Shown here: in pieces, positions 31,001 through 40,813 of the stretch
How the letters are laid out: every line of letters starts with the position of its first letter
Numbering within the stretch: the first letter of the stretch is position 1
Assembly: GCA_018350325.1 (NCBI GenBank)
Contig: JAEVLN010000019.1
Coordinates: 1,364,001-1,428,000, forward strand
Source: Globodera rostochiensis
Lineage: Eukaryota > Nematoda > Chromadorea > Rhabditida > Heteroderidae
DNA: 64,000 nt
Direction: 5' to 3'
Program-made: the position numbers and the translations under genes
The notes under the pieces: generated by a model
Databases searched by the model: none
What the model was told of the DNA's origin: nothing
The model's input: the letters and a program-made list of their open reading frames with translations, nothing else

Positions 31001-34000
31001 GTAAGAATAAATCAATTAAAATTCAAATTTAAATAAATTTGTTCAGTTATAAATTGATTCCATTGAAACTGGCGGCGTTTGTCAAGACGTTCGGCCTTGA
31101 AATTGATGGGGTGGAGAACAAAAAGTACTTCCCCCACAAGTTCAACAAGGTAAGCTTAAAATAAATTAATTAAATATATTAACTTGCCGTTTAGGAAGAA
31201 AATTACGACAACGCGCTCGACACGCTGCCGCCGCTGGAGATGTACTACCCAGGTGGGCATTTCCCGGAGGAGCGCAAAAAACTTGAGCGCTGGCACCGCG
31301 AAAACTTCAACACGCCCTTCCTCCTGCGCGAAGTGATCGCGGACTACTGCAAAACCGGTGCAATTTAGTGAAATAAAATTTGAAACTTTTTTAAAATTAA
31401 GATGTCCAAATTCTCGCGCATGGAGTGATCAAGATGCGCGAGCTGTTTTACAACGAAACGAGACATGACATCACCGATTCGGTGACAATTCCGGTTAGTT
31501 TGATAAAATTAGAATAAATTATTCAATTAAATTTAGTCCGCCTGCATGAAGTTCTTTGTCACCTTGGCGCACTACGACAAACAGAAGGTCGCAATAATCC
31601 CGCACCTTGGTTACGAGAAGAGAGGGAAGCAAAGCTCCATCGCGCGGAAATATCTAAAGGTTTATTAAAATTTAAAAATAAAATAAGAAATAACGCTTTT
31701 TAGTGGCGGGCAGAGGAAGAGATGCGCGAGAATGGCCTGACTCTTCGCCATGTCGAAAGCCCGGGCGGCGAGTACAAGTTTGGGAACTTCAGCTTAGACG
31801 GCATGCTCGAGAGGCCGGGGGAGGGGAATAACCTCGCAATCGAGGTCAACGGGTAAGTGAAAAAGGGCGCCTACAGTATTATTATTCTTCGCGCATACAG
31901 GTGCTTCTGGCATGCCTGCCCGCACTGTTTCCCCGACGACGCGGCAATTGTTGCAGGAGGAGAGACAGCGGGAGCCATCCGCGCAAGGGACGCGAAGCGC
32001 ATTGCCCAAATTGCGCGGGAGTTTGAGGTTGAAATCGTGTGGGAGTGCCACCTCAACCGACTGCTGGACGACACCCCGGCGATGAAAGCCTTCTTCGACA
32101 ACACGCCCGACTCTGGGCCTATCGCCTTCCATGACGCCTTTTTTGGCGGTATATTTTAAAAAGTTGAATAAAAATATAAATTAAATTAAAGGCCGAACAG
32201 GCCCTGAGTGGTTAGGGGCGTCAGTGATTTTGGAATCTGGCGAACTCCTGCCCAGGACGATCAAAATCAAGGACTTCAACAGCCTGTATCCCTCCCGGTA
32301 AGTGCCACCCAAACTTTGGCATTACATTTGAAACAATTCAGGAACATGTTCACCAACTACCCCGTCGGCCACCCAACCCTTTTGCACTTTGACAAGGACG
32401 TTCATTGGTGCAAGCCAGCAGACATGAAGGGGGACGACGGATACCCCCTCGAGGGAATCATCAAGTGCTTCGTCGTGCCGCCTCGTCACGTCCATTGCGG
32501 CATTCCCGTTTTGCCTCTGCGCATGAACAAGAGGACGCTCTTCCCTTTGTGCCGGAAGTGTTCAGAGCTCTTCCCGAACGGCGCGCTGGACAGGGAGTAC
32601 AGCTGCCCTCACTTTGAGGACGAGGATAGAGGTAAGTCTTTTTTTATAATAATTAATAAAATTAATTTGAGTTTTAGGCTTTTCGGTGACAATCCCGCAC
32701 ATTGAGTTGGCGGAGGCCCTCAAGGTGGGCTACAGAGTCACGCGCGTCTACAGGGCGTACAGCTGGCCGTTGGCAAGCGACTGGAGTGGCTTCTTGTTCC
32801 ACAGCTACTTGGAGAAGTTTTTGAAAATGAAGTTTGAGGGTAATATTTTTATTTGGTAAAATTTTAAACAAAATAATTTAATTTAGCCAGCGGCTACCCG
32901 GCAAATTGTTCAGAAGAGGGCACCAGCGAGGAGGAGGCGGCCGCGCGGAAACAGGCGTACATCAACAAAGCGTTCAGCGTGTGCCAAGTGCGCCTCAACC
33001 CGGACAACATCAAATACAACCCGGGGCTGCGGTACGTGTCCAAGCTTTGCTTGAACTCCCTTTGGGGCCGCTTCGCGCTCAGGTAAATTTTGAAAATAAA
33101 TCCGAAACAATAAGCAAATTTAGGAATCGGCTGACCAAGACGGAAATCATCGACAACCACGCGGACTTGGCCAAGCTGCTCAACGACGACAAGATCGACA
33201 TCAGCAGCATCGACCAGCTGACGGAGAAGTTCTGGATGGTCTGCTACAAGGCCAAGGACGAGCACGTAGTGGAACACGACACGAGCAATGTAAAAATTTG
33301 GGGCTGGGTTATTAAATTAAATTAAAACTGTTTAGGTTGCGCTAGCGCTTTGGACGACTTCAGCGGCTCGGATACATCTCCTCGACTAGCTGTGCAAAGT
33401 CTTCGGAGCTGCTAATGGGCCGGGCCGCACGGACACGCGCGTACTTTACATGGTGATTTGGTTTAAAACTATAATAATTTTTAATGCAATTCCCTTTTAA
33501 GGGCACTGACTCCATCTTTTACGAGTACGAGACGGCCCTGGGGGACCCGCTGCCGGGAGGGGAGCAACTTGGTGATTTTCAATTTAAAAAATTTAAATAA
33601 ATTTCCCTTTTTAGGAGAGCTGACGGATGAATATCCGGCACACACGATCGTGGAGTTCATTTGCGGTATGTTTCGGGAGAAATGGCAAAAAATATTTTAA
33701 AATTATTTTAGCGGGCCCCAAGGCCTACGCCCTCTGGCTGCGCGACAACAACACCGGCGAGGACCAATACAAGATGAAGCTGCGCGGCATCACCCTCGAC
33801 TCGGACGCCTGCCAGCAGATCAACTACGCCAAGATGAAGGAAATGGTGCTGGAGAAGTGGGGCGCGCAGGACAACTTTGTCAGCTTCAACTACCCGACCA
33901 AAAACTTCCGGATCACCAAAAAGGGCGACATCTTCACCGTCCCCCTAGCAAAGAGGTTCAACCCGACCGTCAACAAGGGCGTGATCCGGGACCATGGACT

Positions 34001-34136
34001 GCGGGTCGTGCCGTTTGGCTACACCGACTGGGAGTACTGCCAGCTAAACAACCCCCATTGCTGTGAGTGCCAAGTGTTTGTGCCAGATCCGGAATATAAC
34101 TTTGACATTGCCGATCTTGCTCCCGAATCCGATTAA
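27950..34136 (+). CDS. Polinton protein-primed DNA polymerase B, probably inactivated
   Basis: About 24 phase-consistent exons give about 1,527 codons. First: 27950-28084, 28142-28280, 28872-29485, 29539-29751, 29800-29946, 29990-30136, 30182-30373. Last: 33336-33452, 33502-33571, 33615-33665, 33712-34136. Order: N-terminal region, Cys-rich zinc segment (about 380-485), Exo I FFDFECT (D510/E512), Exo II-like SRYDHVL, Exo III YCKTDVQIL, a nuclease-like insert ending EVNGCFWHACPHCF, polymerase motif A DFNSLYPS (D1028), motif B KLCLNSLWG (K1239), motif C region. It would copy the element by protein priming. Two defects: an in-frame TAG at 33387-33389 (codon about 1325), and motif C reads GTDS, lacking the first metal-binding Asp. 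The exon-5 donor is GC (29947). Intron 2 holds a copy of TIR sequence. Confidence 0.93.
28370..28850 (+). repeat. Internal copy of TIR sequence inside polymerase intron 2
   Basis: This segment repeats, in the same orientation, about 27,140-27,600 of the left TIR: the tgcgcga motifs, ttatgcaaatttt, the AT-rich stretch and the tRNA-like segment. It lies wholly within the intron between exons ending 28280 and starting 28872. Confidence 0.85.
28675..28745 (-). other. tRNA-like segment, internal copy
   Basis: The best-preserved of three copies: box A-like tggccaagtgg and a perfect gttcaaatccc box B core, flanked by a 6-bp complementary pair (cgagcg/cgctcg). The stem is not placed as in a standard T arm, so it is called tRNA-like only. 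Confidence 0.5.
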
Positions 34137-34155
34137 ATTGTCTTTTTTATTCAAT

Positions 34156-35309
34156 TTATTGTTCAACAAAATCATCACTTGTAACCCAATATTTTTCCGG
34201 AAATCCAATAAATTTTACCAACATCTCTTTTTGACCGTCTCTCATCCTCTCCTTGTACTTCTTCTCCACCCTGTACAGGGTATTTTTGTCCACTTTTACT
34301 TTTGTCAATTCGGGCAAATAAAATTTTCTTTTCAATTTTGTCCCATAATAATCTTTGAGAAAATAATGTTCGGGGTTGGATGAACGGCGTTCATCAACCG
34401 TGTAAACGTGGTCCGAATAGTTTGGCATATATCCTAAAAATAAATTTTAAAAACAATACATTTGAACTTTCATACCCTTTTCAAAAATGTGTTTGGGTTC
34501 AGGAATCCGGACATTTTCCCCTAATTTGATCTTTGGCCCCTTGCTAGAGGGCTCAATAGCTTCGCCATATACTTTTTTCCACACCTCCCGCGCGTTTTGT
34601 TCGCCAATGTCGTTGGGCTTTAGGCCGGTTGCGCGGCACACCGAATTATTTATGGCAGCCAAAAATTTCGCAAGTACATCTACCCAAGTTGAGGTATTTT
34701 TGGCAGAAAAATACTTGTACAGACGGGTTTTGAGCGTACGAATTGCGCGCTCTGCAACGGCGGCCTTCTTCTTTGAACTTGTCTCAAACTTTTTGATGCC
34801 CTTTTCGGCGTAAAATTCCTTGAGAGGCTTGGCCACAAACTCCAGCCCTCGGTCCGTGTACAGCGTTTCCGGAAGTTTTGGCATTTGGCCAAAAAGCTCT
34901 ACAAAGGCCCTTTTCATGTCCGCAGGCTTTTTACTTTTAACCGGCGCTCCAAACATCCGCCTCGACAACACATCAACTGCCAACAAAAGGTACCGATTTC
35001 CTAAATTCTTGCGCGACAAGGCTTGGAAGTCTGCCAAGTCGGCTTGAACATCTGAACGCAAAGTTAAAAGGGCTAAAGGGAGGGCAACTCACCGGTCATA
35101 AACCCGCCGGGGATTGTTCTTAGGCGGCGGAATTTTTGGCGCTTAGGTTTAAACAGCGTATAGGTGGTACTTCCCCGCAAAAAGTCGTCAAACTCTGCCC
35201 TCTTCACGCCAGGGTGTTCCTTTTTGACTGCCGCGTATAGGGCCTTTGCGCCCGCAAACCCTCCCGGATTGGAGGGGTCCGTGTATATTTTATTTATTTT
35301 TTCTTCCAT
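34156..35309 (-). CDS. Polinton integrase (DDE, chromodomain-like C-terminus)
   Basis: Catalyses insertion of the element into DNA. Exons 35309-35093, 35051-34476 and 34433-34156 (GT-AG) give 356 residues. The RNase-H-fold core shows QADLADF (D77), LYTDRGLEF (D139) and AAVAERAIRTLK (E173), the retroviral-type DDE triad. The C-terminal segment MLVKFIGFP-x-x-Y-W resembles a chromodomain, as in other Polinton integrases, and may steer target choice. The chosen ATG at 35309 lies four codons inside an alternative at 35321. Its start overlaps the end of the upstream gene (stop at 35294) by 16 bases. The reading frame is intact. Confidence 0.93.
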
Positions 35310-36064
35310 TTTAAAGGGCAAAATCCCGAGCGTTTGATGGTCTTTCCGGATCCGACAAATAGCGGATTGAGCAACTGCCTGGCGGTTGGGTCTTGCAAGA
35401 GTTTTTTTGTCAGCTCCCGAGTACCGCTTGGCGACGGGGCATTTTCCGGACGGGGGTTTACCAGTCGTTCAATAGCCCTCGCCAAATCAAAATCAATAAA
35501 TTCTCGCCCTGTTGAGGGGTTGATGATTTTATCGCGCGCATTTACGCCAAACCGCTTAGGGTCTGATTTTATTATTGACAAAAGCTGCTGCTCTTTGGCC
35601 ATTATCTCCTGCTTTTTGAGATCCCTCTTCCTGCTGGGCCTTGGCTCTGGGCCAACTTCCACCTCCTTTGGCGTAGAAAACTTGGGGGTACTTATTGCCG
35701 CAGTCTCATCATCATCAGCTTCACTGCCACCAATCACAATAGTCTCTTCAACTTCTTCAGGCCCAGGCTTCAGCTGCACACCCGTTGCAGGGGGTTTAGT
35801 CATCAGGAGCATTCCATTGCTGAGTTGGACTTTGACCGGCTTGTCCTTGACCTCTTTGCGTAGCTTTAAATATCTCCTCAGCTGCTGATTGTACATTGCA
35901 CTCTTTTCGCTGACGTTCGCCGCCCTCTTTCTCTTTGCCTTTTCAAACTGTTGTTTGACAAAGCCAAAGTTTGTCTGCTCGGTGACGTCATCGGCTATTT
36001 TCTCCCTCGCCGCAACCAGCCCCCTGTAGTGTTCAATTGGCAGCAGAATTAGTTTGTTGGCCAT
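35294..36064 (-). CDS. Conserved Polinton accessory protein, charged, unknown function
   Basis: Single-exon frame of 256 residues starting MANKLILLPIEHYRGL; an in-frame ATG at 36100 would add twelve. The N-terminus plus a basic helical stretch (about 40-85) is followed by an acidic linker (about 115-135) and a C-terminal half with a DPTARQLLNPLFVG segment. That segment resembles short C-terminal motifs in uncharacterised Polinton proteins of other animals, by my recollection of such families. It overlaps the upstream small gene by 32 bases and the integrase start by 16. No enzyme motif was seen; a virion or DNA-associated role is possible but unsupported. Confidence 0.7.
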   Translation of the reverse strand: MANKLILLPIEHYRGLVAAREKIADDVTEQTNFGFVKQQFEKAKRKRAANVSEKSAMYNQQLRRYLKLRKEVKDKPVKVQLSNGMLLMTKPPATGVQLKPGPEEVEETIVIGGSEADDDETAAISTPKFSTPKEVEVGPEPRPSRKRDLKKQEIMAKEQQLLSIIKSDPKRFGVNARDKIINPSTGREFIDFDLARAIERLVNPRPENAPSPSGTRELTKKLLQDPTARQLLNPLFVGSGKTIKRSGFCPLKWKKK

Positions 36065-36281
36065 CTTCTCGTCCCGAAAGCAAATATCGCGCGGCCTCAA
36101 TCAATATCGGTGCCAATAGGGGGGCAAACAGTGAACCGCCGGATTGAAGAACCAATTTCCCGGCTTTGCTCAACAAATGACGTATCTTCTTCTGGGAGGA
36201 TGTCTTCCCAAGGGTTTTCAAATATTCGTAATTTTCCAGCACACGTTGTCCGATCAGCTGTTTCTTTTCTTGTTTAACCAT
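36033..36281 (-). CDS. Small helical Polinton protein, unknown function
   Basis: 82 residues, single exon. A basic helical N-terminal half (KIRHLLSKAGKLVLQS) is followed by a hydrophobic segment (LFAPLLAPILIEAARYLL) that could be an amphipathic or membrane helix. Its ATG overlaps the ATPase stop by 8 bases and its end overlaps the next gene's start by 32, so it sits in a translationally packed cluster. Small proteins of this helical type next to the ATPase occur in other Polintons; the function is not known. Confidence 0.65.
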   Translation of the reverse strand: MVKQEKKQLIGQRVLENYEYLKTLGKTSSQKKIRHLLSKAGKLVLQSGGSLFAPLLAPILIEAARYLLSGREDGQQTNSAAN

Positions 36282-36966
36282 TTTTGGAAATAAATATTAT
36301 TTTTTCGTCGTCCTCCGGAAAAATGTTTGTCCTCAGACGTAAAATGTTGTTAGTGTTTGCGTGAAGGGTCACTAACAAATACCCATACGGCTCAGCGCAC
36401 GCCTGTTTATACGCGTCGATTAGAAACCCCTGCTCGCGAGGGAATATTTGAGTGGCCAAATTGCGAATGCTCAACATGTCGTTTGGCGCCCTCATGAGGA
36501 AAATGTACTGGGCGTTGGACCTTGGCACTCTCATTGCCTTGTCGAATAGGTTTTGCGTGAGGAACATCACCGCAAAGTTGTTATGGTGGGACTTTTTGGT
36601 GTACAAGTCTGCCAACTTCTTCGCGTCAATCTCGCCCATCAGGTCGTCGTATACAATGAGAAAAGGTTTTGGCAACTTGTTCAACATTTCGTCGGATGGG
36701 GCTCCTGCATGGACGATTATGCCCTGCCTCTCCAATTCAGGAATCTGCGCAGAGTATTCGCCGTACGCCCAAACTTAATCAGCCAATAAATCGTTAATCA
36801 TCAAGCGCTAACCTATTGCCTTAGGGGGAGGGGCAAACATTTCGTCTGCGCAGCTTAATAGGCGAAGGACCAGTTGGGTTTTGCCCGACGATGAGGGGCC
36901 GCTGACAATAATCCCGCAAGGGATGGGAAATTTTAACTCGCGCTCATTTATTCTCGGATAGTCCAT
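36274..36966 (-). CDS. Polinton DNA-packaging ATPase (A32/FtsK-HerA type)
   Basis: Motor expected to pump element DNA into a capsid. Exons 36966-36813 and 36773-36274, 217 residues. Walker A is GPSSSGKT (K29, T30) and Walker B is FLIVYDDLMGE (D94, D95). A downstream FLTQNLF probably supplies the sensor Gln. Start choice: the ATG at 36966 places Walker A near residue 23, as in relatives; the frame is open further upstream, but that overlaps the coding end of the zinc-motif gene. The length is typical of Polinton ATPases and the frame is intact. Confidence 0.93.
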
Positions 36967-37009
36967 TACAAAAATATTAGAATGATTGATCGGGTCAAGG
37001 GGCAGTGAA

Positions 37010-37512
37010 TCAATTGGGGCCTTTTGCCTCTTCTCCGTTTTTCGTTTCTTCTGCCGGCGGTTGAGCTGCCAACACTTGGGAGGCCCCTGCAACAGGTTCT
37101 GCTTGCCAAACCTCCGGGTGTCTCAATGGCAAAGTGAACACTTTGTTGCGCGATCTTATTCGGAATTTTGCGTTGTCGCCAAAATCGACTGAAATTCAAA
37201 TTATTGATTGGCCGAAAAAGCTCCATTACCGATCTCGTCGAATGGCACAAAGTTTTCGCCTCCATTTTTGAGCCGAGTTGAGAACACTGTAACGCCCTCT
37301 GCTTGAATGAAGTAGTCGAGCTCGACAGTGCCGCTCCTGCAGCGAGAGCAGCGGCCCGGCTGAGCCCATGGCACCAAGCGCGGGGTTTTCAGGTGACGCG
37401 GGCAATACACGGTCAGCCCCATTGTGTTGACGTTGAACTCAATCTCCGGAAACTCCTGCGAAGGCCTTGCCCGTTTCATTCTTGCGACGCTCAATAGACG
37501 GGAGTCTGCCAA
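37010..37512 (-). CDS. Small zinc-motif Polinton protein
   Basis: Two exons, about 37512-37230 and about 37187-37010, joined in phase, giving roughly 150 residues. An alternative start at 37479 (MKRARPSQEF) would avoid a 22-base overlap with the PAZ-like gene. Residues around 40-60 contain YCPRH...CSRC, a possible CCHC-type zinc site, followed by VELDYFIQ and a hydrophobic beta-rich stretch. The C-terminal tail is Ala/Glu-rich. A nucleic-acid-binding role is only a guess from the zinc motif. It lies between the PAZ-like gene and the ATPase on the same strand. Confidence 0.65.
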
Positions 37513-38032
37513 GTTCGGAAACTCAAGTAGTCCAAGTAGTTGTTGTCTTCAGTCGCCTTGTCGCCTCCTTCGGCACTCTCGTCAATGGCCAACAACTCTG
37601 AATAGGGGGCCAATTCTCGAAATCCCCACCTATTAAACTTGCCCAAGGGGTAATATTTGTTGTGTCCCTTGTTGTGGTACTCCACCACACACTTTAACTG
37701 AGGGTAAAGAAGGCGAATTCGGTATTTTATGTAGAAATATTGGCGGACTTTGGCCTCTGAAAAGGGAGGGGCTAGTGCGAGGAGGAAAAATGATGACAAA
37801 ACATGCCAAGAAATCCTTCAAAAGCGTAGGTGTCCGACGCTGACTTTAGTGAAAAATTGCCAAATTTGACTTGTTTTGTTGTGCCGTCACGGCTCAAGTA
37901 TGTTGTCTTGAGCGTTTTGCCGGTCAGGTAAACGGACGCTTTGTTCACCGCCTCCGGGTTATTCAAATATTCCGCCAAGTTTTCTGCCTTACAATTTAGC
38001 AATTTTGATAAGGCGGTAGTCAATGGGACCAT
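37491..38032 (-). CDS. PAZ-domain-like protein carried by the Polinton
   Basis: Exons 38032-37807 and 37756-37491 give 163 residues; the intron is GC-AG (donor at 37806). From about residue 33 the protein reads like an Argonaute PAZ domain: ALK/TGKTLKTTYL strand, VKFGNFS, then VRQYFYIKYRIRL, YPQLKCVVEY and GHNKYYPLGKF. These line up without gaps with Argonaute's VAQYF-x8-L-x-YP-x-LPC and H-x-YLPLE blocks. PAZ binds the 2-nt 3' ends of small RNAs. No PIWI or RNase III domain is present, so it could bind but not cut. The C-terminal 45 residues are acidic. It is the first gene of the minus cluster, beside the divergent promoter. Inferred possibility: a decoy that sequesters small RNAs. The fold is inferred from motifs only. 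Confidence 0.75.
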
Positions 38033-38324
38033 CTTTCAACAAACGCAAGAATGACGGGGTAATCAATAAGCGGCTTGGGGTACTAGCATTTGAATTTGAT
38101 TTTTCCGCCTTTTTCTCTCTATCTTCAAGCTCTCTCAACACGTACTCTCTCTCTCTCTCTCTTTCTATCCCTTAAGAGGCGAATGGACGTGGCGCATATT
38201 TCGTAACGCCTCTGTCTGGAGGTCCCTGCGGGCTAACACCTGTTCTCCCTTCTTCCTTTTTCCCCACACATTTTTAATGTGTTCATTTCCATCGAAAACC
38301 TTGATTTTTGTTATTTTTTTATTA
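38033..38324. promoter_or_regulatory. Divergent promoter region between the two inner gene blocks
   Basis: A 292-base gap separates the start codons of the minus cluster (38032) and the plus cluster (38325), the largest gene-free stretch inside the element outside the TIRs. It contains (CT)10-type repeats near 38,140-38,162 that resemble GAGA-type elements. Assignment is by position. Confidence 0.45.
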
Positions 38325-39079
38325 ATGCCGCCTAAAAGACAAAATGAACAATTTGTGGAGGAAAGTCAAAGTAATATCAAAATTTTTAAATCGCCATAAG
38401 CGCCGTTTTATAGAGCCAAACTTTGGGGATTCAAGCAAGGAGAATAATGGAGCGCGCAAATTTAAACAAGGTATCTTTTTCAATTATTAAAAACTTTTTT
38501 TAAACAAAGCCCCTTAGAAAAGCCGGATAATGATGTCATCATTTTGAACGACGACGACGACGACGACCGAAAGCCCCTGCTGGAAAAACCCGCGCTAACC
38601 AAACGGGGCCGCAAGCCTCGCTGGGACAAACAGCAGCAAGAACAAGAGGAGCTGCCGCCCAAAAAAATTCGGGCCAACGAAAGCGATGGTATTCTAAGAT
38701 CGCTGGCCTTGCGATTTATTCACTTCAGGCGACGAAAAGAGTCAGACAAGTGTCTTTGACTACCCAACCATCTTTTGGAAACTCGCTCGACCAAAGGTAA
38801 GAGAGCTCCTGCCAAATAACTTAAACTTAAACTTTTCCCCTTTAGTATGGCACCTTCACGTTTATGTGTAAGGATTGCCAAAACGCCAATTTCCTGCTGG
38901 GTGACCGCCGTTTCGTGTTGGCACCCCAAAATGGCGACGGCCGTTTGGAGTTCACCCAAACTTTCTGCCGCGACTGTGCCAAGCTGAACTTTGACTGCAC
39001 GGACTTGATCATGAAGCACCAAAAGAAGCTTGCGCCAACAAAGAACGGACACTATCACCCGTACACAGGCGGGAAGTGA
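38325..39079 (+). CDS. Basic protein with AT-hook-like motif and zinc ribbon, Polinton accessory
   Basis: Five exons: 38325-38370, 38414-38470, 38518-38688, 38729-38796 and 38846-39079, all phase-consistent, 191 residues. A run of six Asp is followed by KRGRKPRW, an AT-hook-like core, and a Gln-rich basic stretch (KQQQEQEELPPKK). The C-terminal half has CKDC ... CRDC spaced by about 30 residues, suggesting a four-Cys zinc ribbon. The likely role is DNA binding (transcription or chromatin of the element) by motif inference. It is the first gene of the plus-strand capsid block. I do not recognise it as a named family. Confidence 0.65.
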
Positions 39080-39110
39080 TTTCACTTATCACTTTATTTA
39101 TTTGTTAAAA

Positions 39111-40810
39111 ATGAGCAACTCCTTTTTTGTAATTTTACCCAGCAATACGCCTGGGTTTGTTGGAAATAAAACGAATAAATTCAAAGTTCATTTGCCAAAG
39201 AAATTGGTGTTTGAAGGGTCCGGGTGGATGGTGGGAATGTCTGGCATAATTTATCCCAACAGGTAGGCCAATTGGGCAAGAGATTTTAGCCAATATTACG
39301 TTAAGTTGGGCAACAGTGGGCACGCTTGAGAAACAATACGTGATTGTACATCTGCGCGATGGCCGTAAATATAGGTTCAGAGTGCCAAGCGGGAGTTTTC
39401 TTTCGCCCCAACAACTTGAGCGTGGGATCCATCATGGCATGATCGCCGAGATGGAACGGCTGATGACGCGGAAAAGGGCAGCTCTTGTAGAAGAGGAAGG
39501 AGAGCTTTTTGACCTAGAAGTCGTTGAGGAAGAGCAAGGCGTCGAACCCCCGGGCGAAGCCCCTCTCCTGCCTCTGAGAAATGAGACTGCAACCCAAGAG
39601 AGGGAGCGTGCCCAAAAGGAGCAAAAAGAGAGACTTGCGTACGAAAAAGAAAATGACAGGCTGCGGCGTTTGGAGGAAGACCGTAAAGAGAAAGATAGGC
39701 TTGAAAATGAGCGAAAGGCCAAGAGACAGAAATGGCTAGAGGATGGCCGCAAAGAGACTGAGAGACAACGGCAAGAGGCTGCGCGTAAGGAGATAGAGAG
39801 GTTACAGCGGATAGAGAATGCGACGAACGAGAATGAGCGGAAAGAGAAAGAGCGGAAGGAGAATGAGCGGAAGGAGAATGAGCGGAAAGAGAATGAGCTG
39901 AAGGAGAGCGAGAGAGTTGGCAAACTAAAACAAGAGAGCGCCAGCCAAGACAAAAATAAAGAAGAAGAGAGAATGCGGCGAGATCAAGAAAGAAAATTTA
40001 AACTGCGAGAGCTCGAGCTTCTCAAGGAGTTGAAACCGTATAGGGGTGGATGGATGCGCCTAGTGCAGGGCAAAGACCCAACCCCCGATGTCCATTATCT
40101 GCACGAAAAAGATGAATACCACTTTGCCAACGCAGTTGATAAATATCGGATTTATCACCCAGAGCTGCCCTGGGATCTGCCGGCGTTTAACCCGTCCGCC
40201 CAAATTCAGCGGAACATCGCAGAGTTCAAAGGGTTGTTTGAACGCGAAGTGTACGACGAAAACTATGGGTCAAAAACGCGAGAGGAAAAAGAAGAGCTGC
40301 TTGTGCTAGTCAAAGGATTCCGTTTCTATTATATGGAGGATATTGGCAGATTTATGCTGAAAATCTTCGACAACAAAATTTCTCATATCACATTGACCGA
40401 CCAGCTGGCCTACGTACTTGGCTATGAGCAGGAACAGCAAATTCTAAGCGACGACCTCGCCAAATATTCCGTTGATTTGGGCGGCGGCGTAAGCCACTTG
40501 TGTATCTACCTCAACAGTGGGATCATTGAAAGCATGATTTTCGGCAATACTTTTGCCAATCTTCTCCAAGTGATTGCAGTTGAAGGCAAATCAGGGAGCG
40601 TGGTTGAGAAAGATTTCCAGTCGCCCTTATTTCACAAAATAATCGCGCGCGAAGTGGATGTCTTGGATGTTGAGATTCGAACCCTGACCGGCCGGTATGT
40701 GTACGCGCCCCTCTAAGGCTCTTTTCTTTATTTTTTTTTATAGGGAAGTTCCGTTTGATTTTGGGCAAGTAGTTTTGACGCTTCAGTTTAAAAAGGTTCT
40801 GACCTTTTGA
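39111..40810 (+). CDS. Polinton penton-like minor capsid protein with charged coiled-coil insert
   Basis: Exons 39111-39262, 39306-40694 and 40744-40810, 535 residues. The N-terminus (FFVILPSN...FKVHLPKKL, SGIIYPN) and C-terminus (LGGGVSHLCIYLNSGI, FQSPLFHKII, then EVPFDFGQVVLTLQF) match the single-jelly-roll minor capsid protein that forms pentons in Polintons. Between them, about residues 146-292 form an extremely charged Glu/Lys/Arg helix with tandem KENERKENER-type units, predicted coiled coil, absent from the usual compact form. The last exon completes the conserved C-terminal strand, which supports the splice model. The frame is intact. Confidence 0.86.
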
Positions 40811-40813
40811 AAA

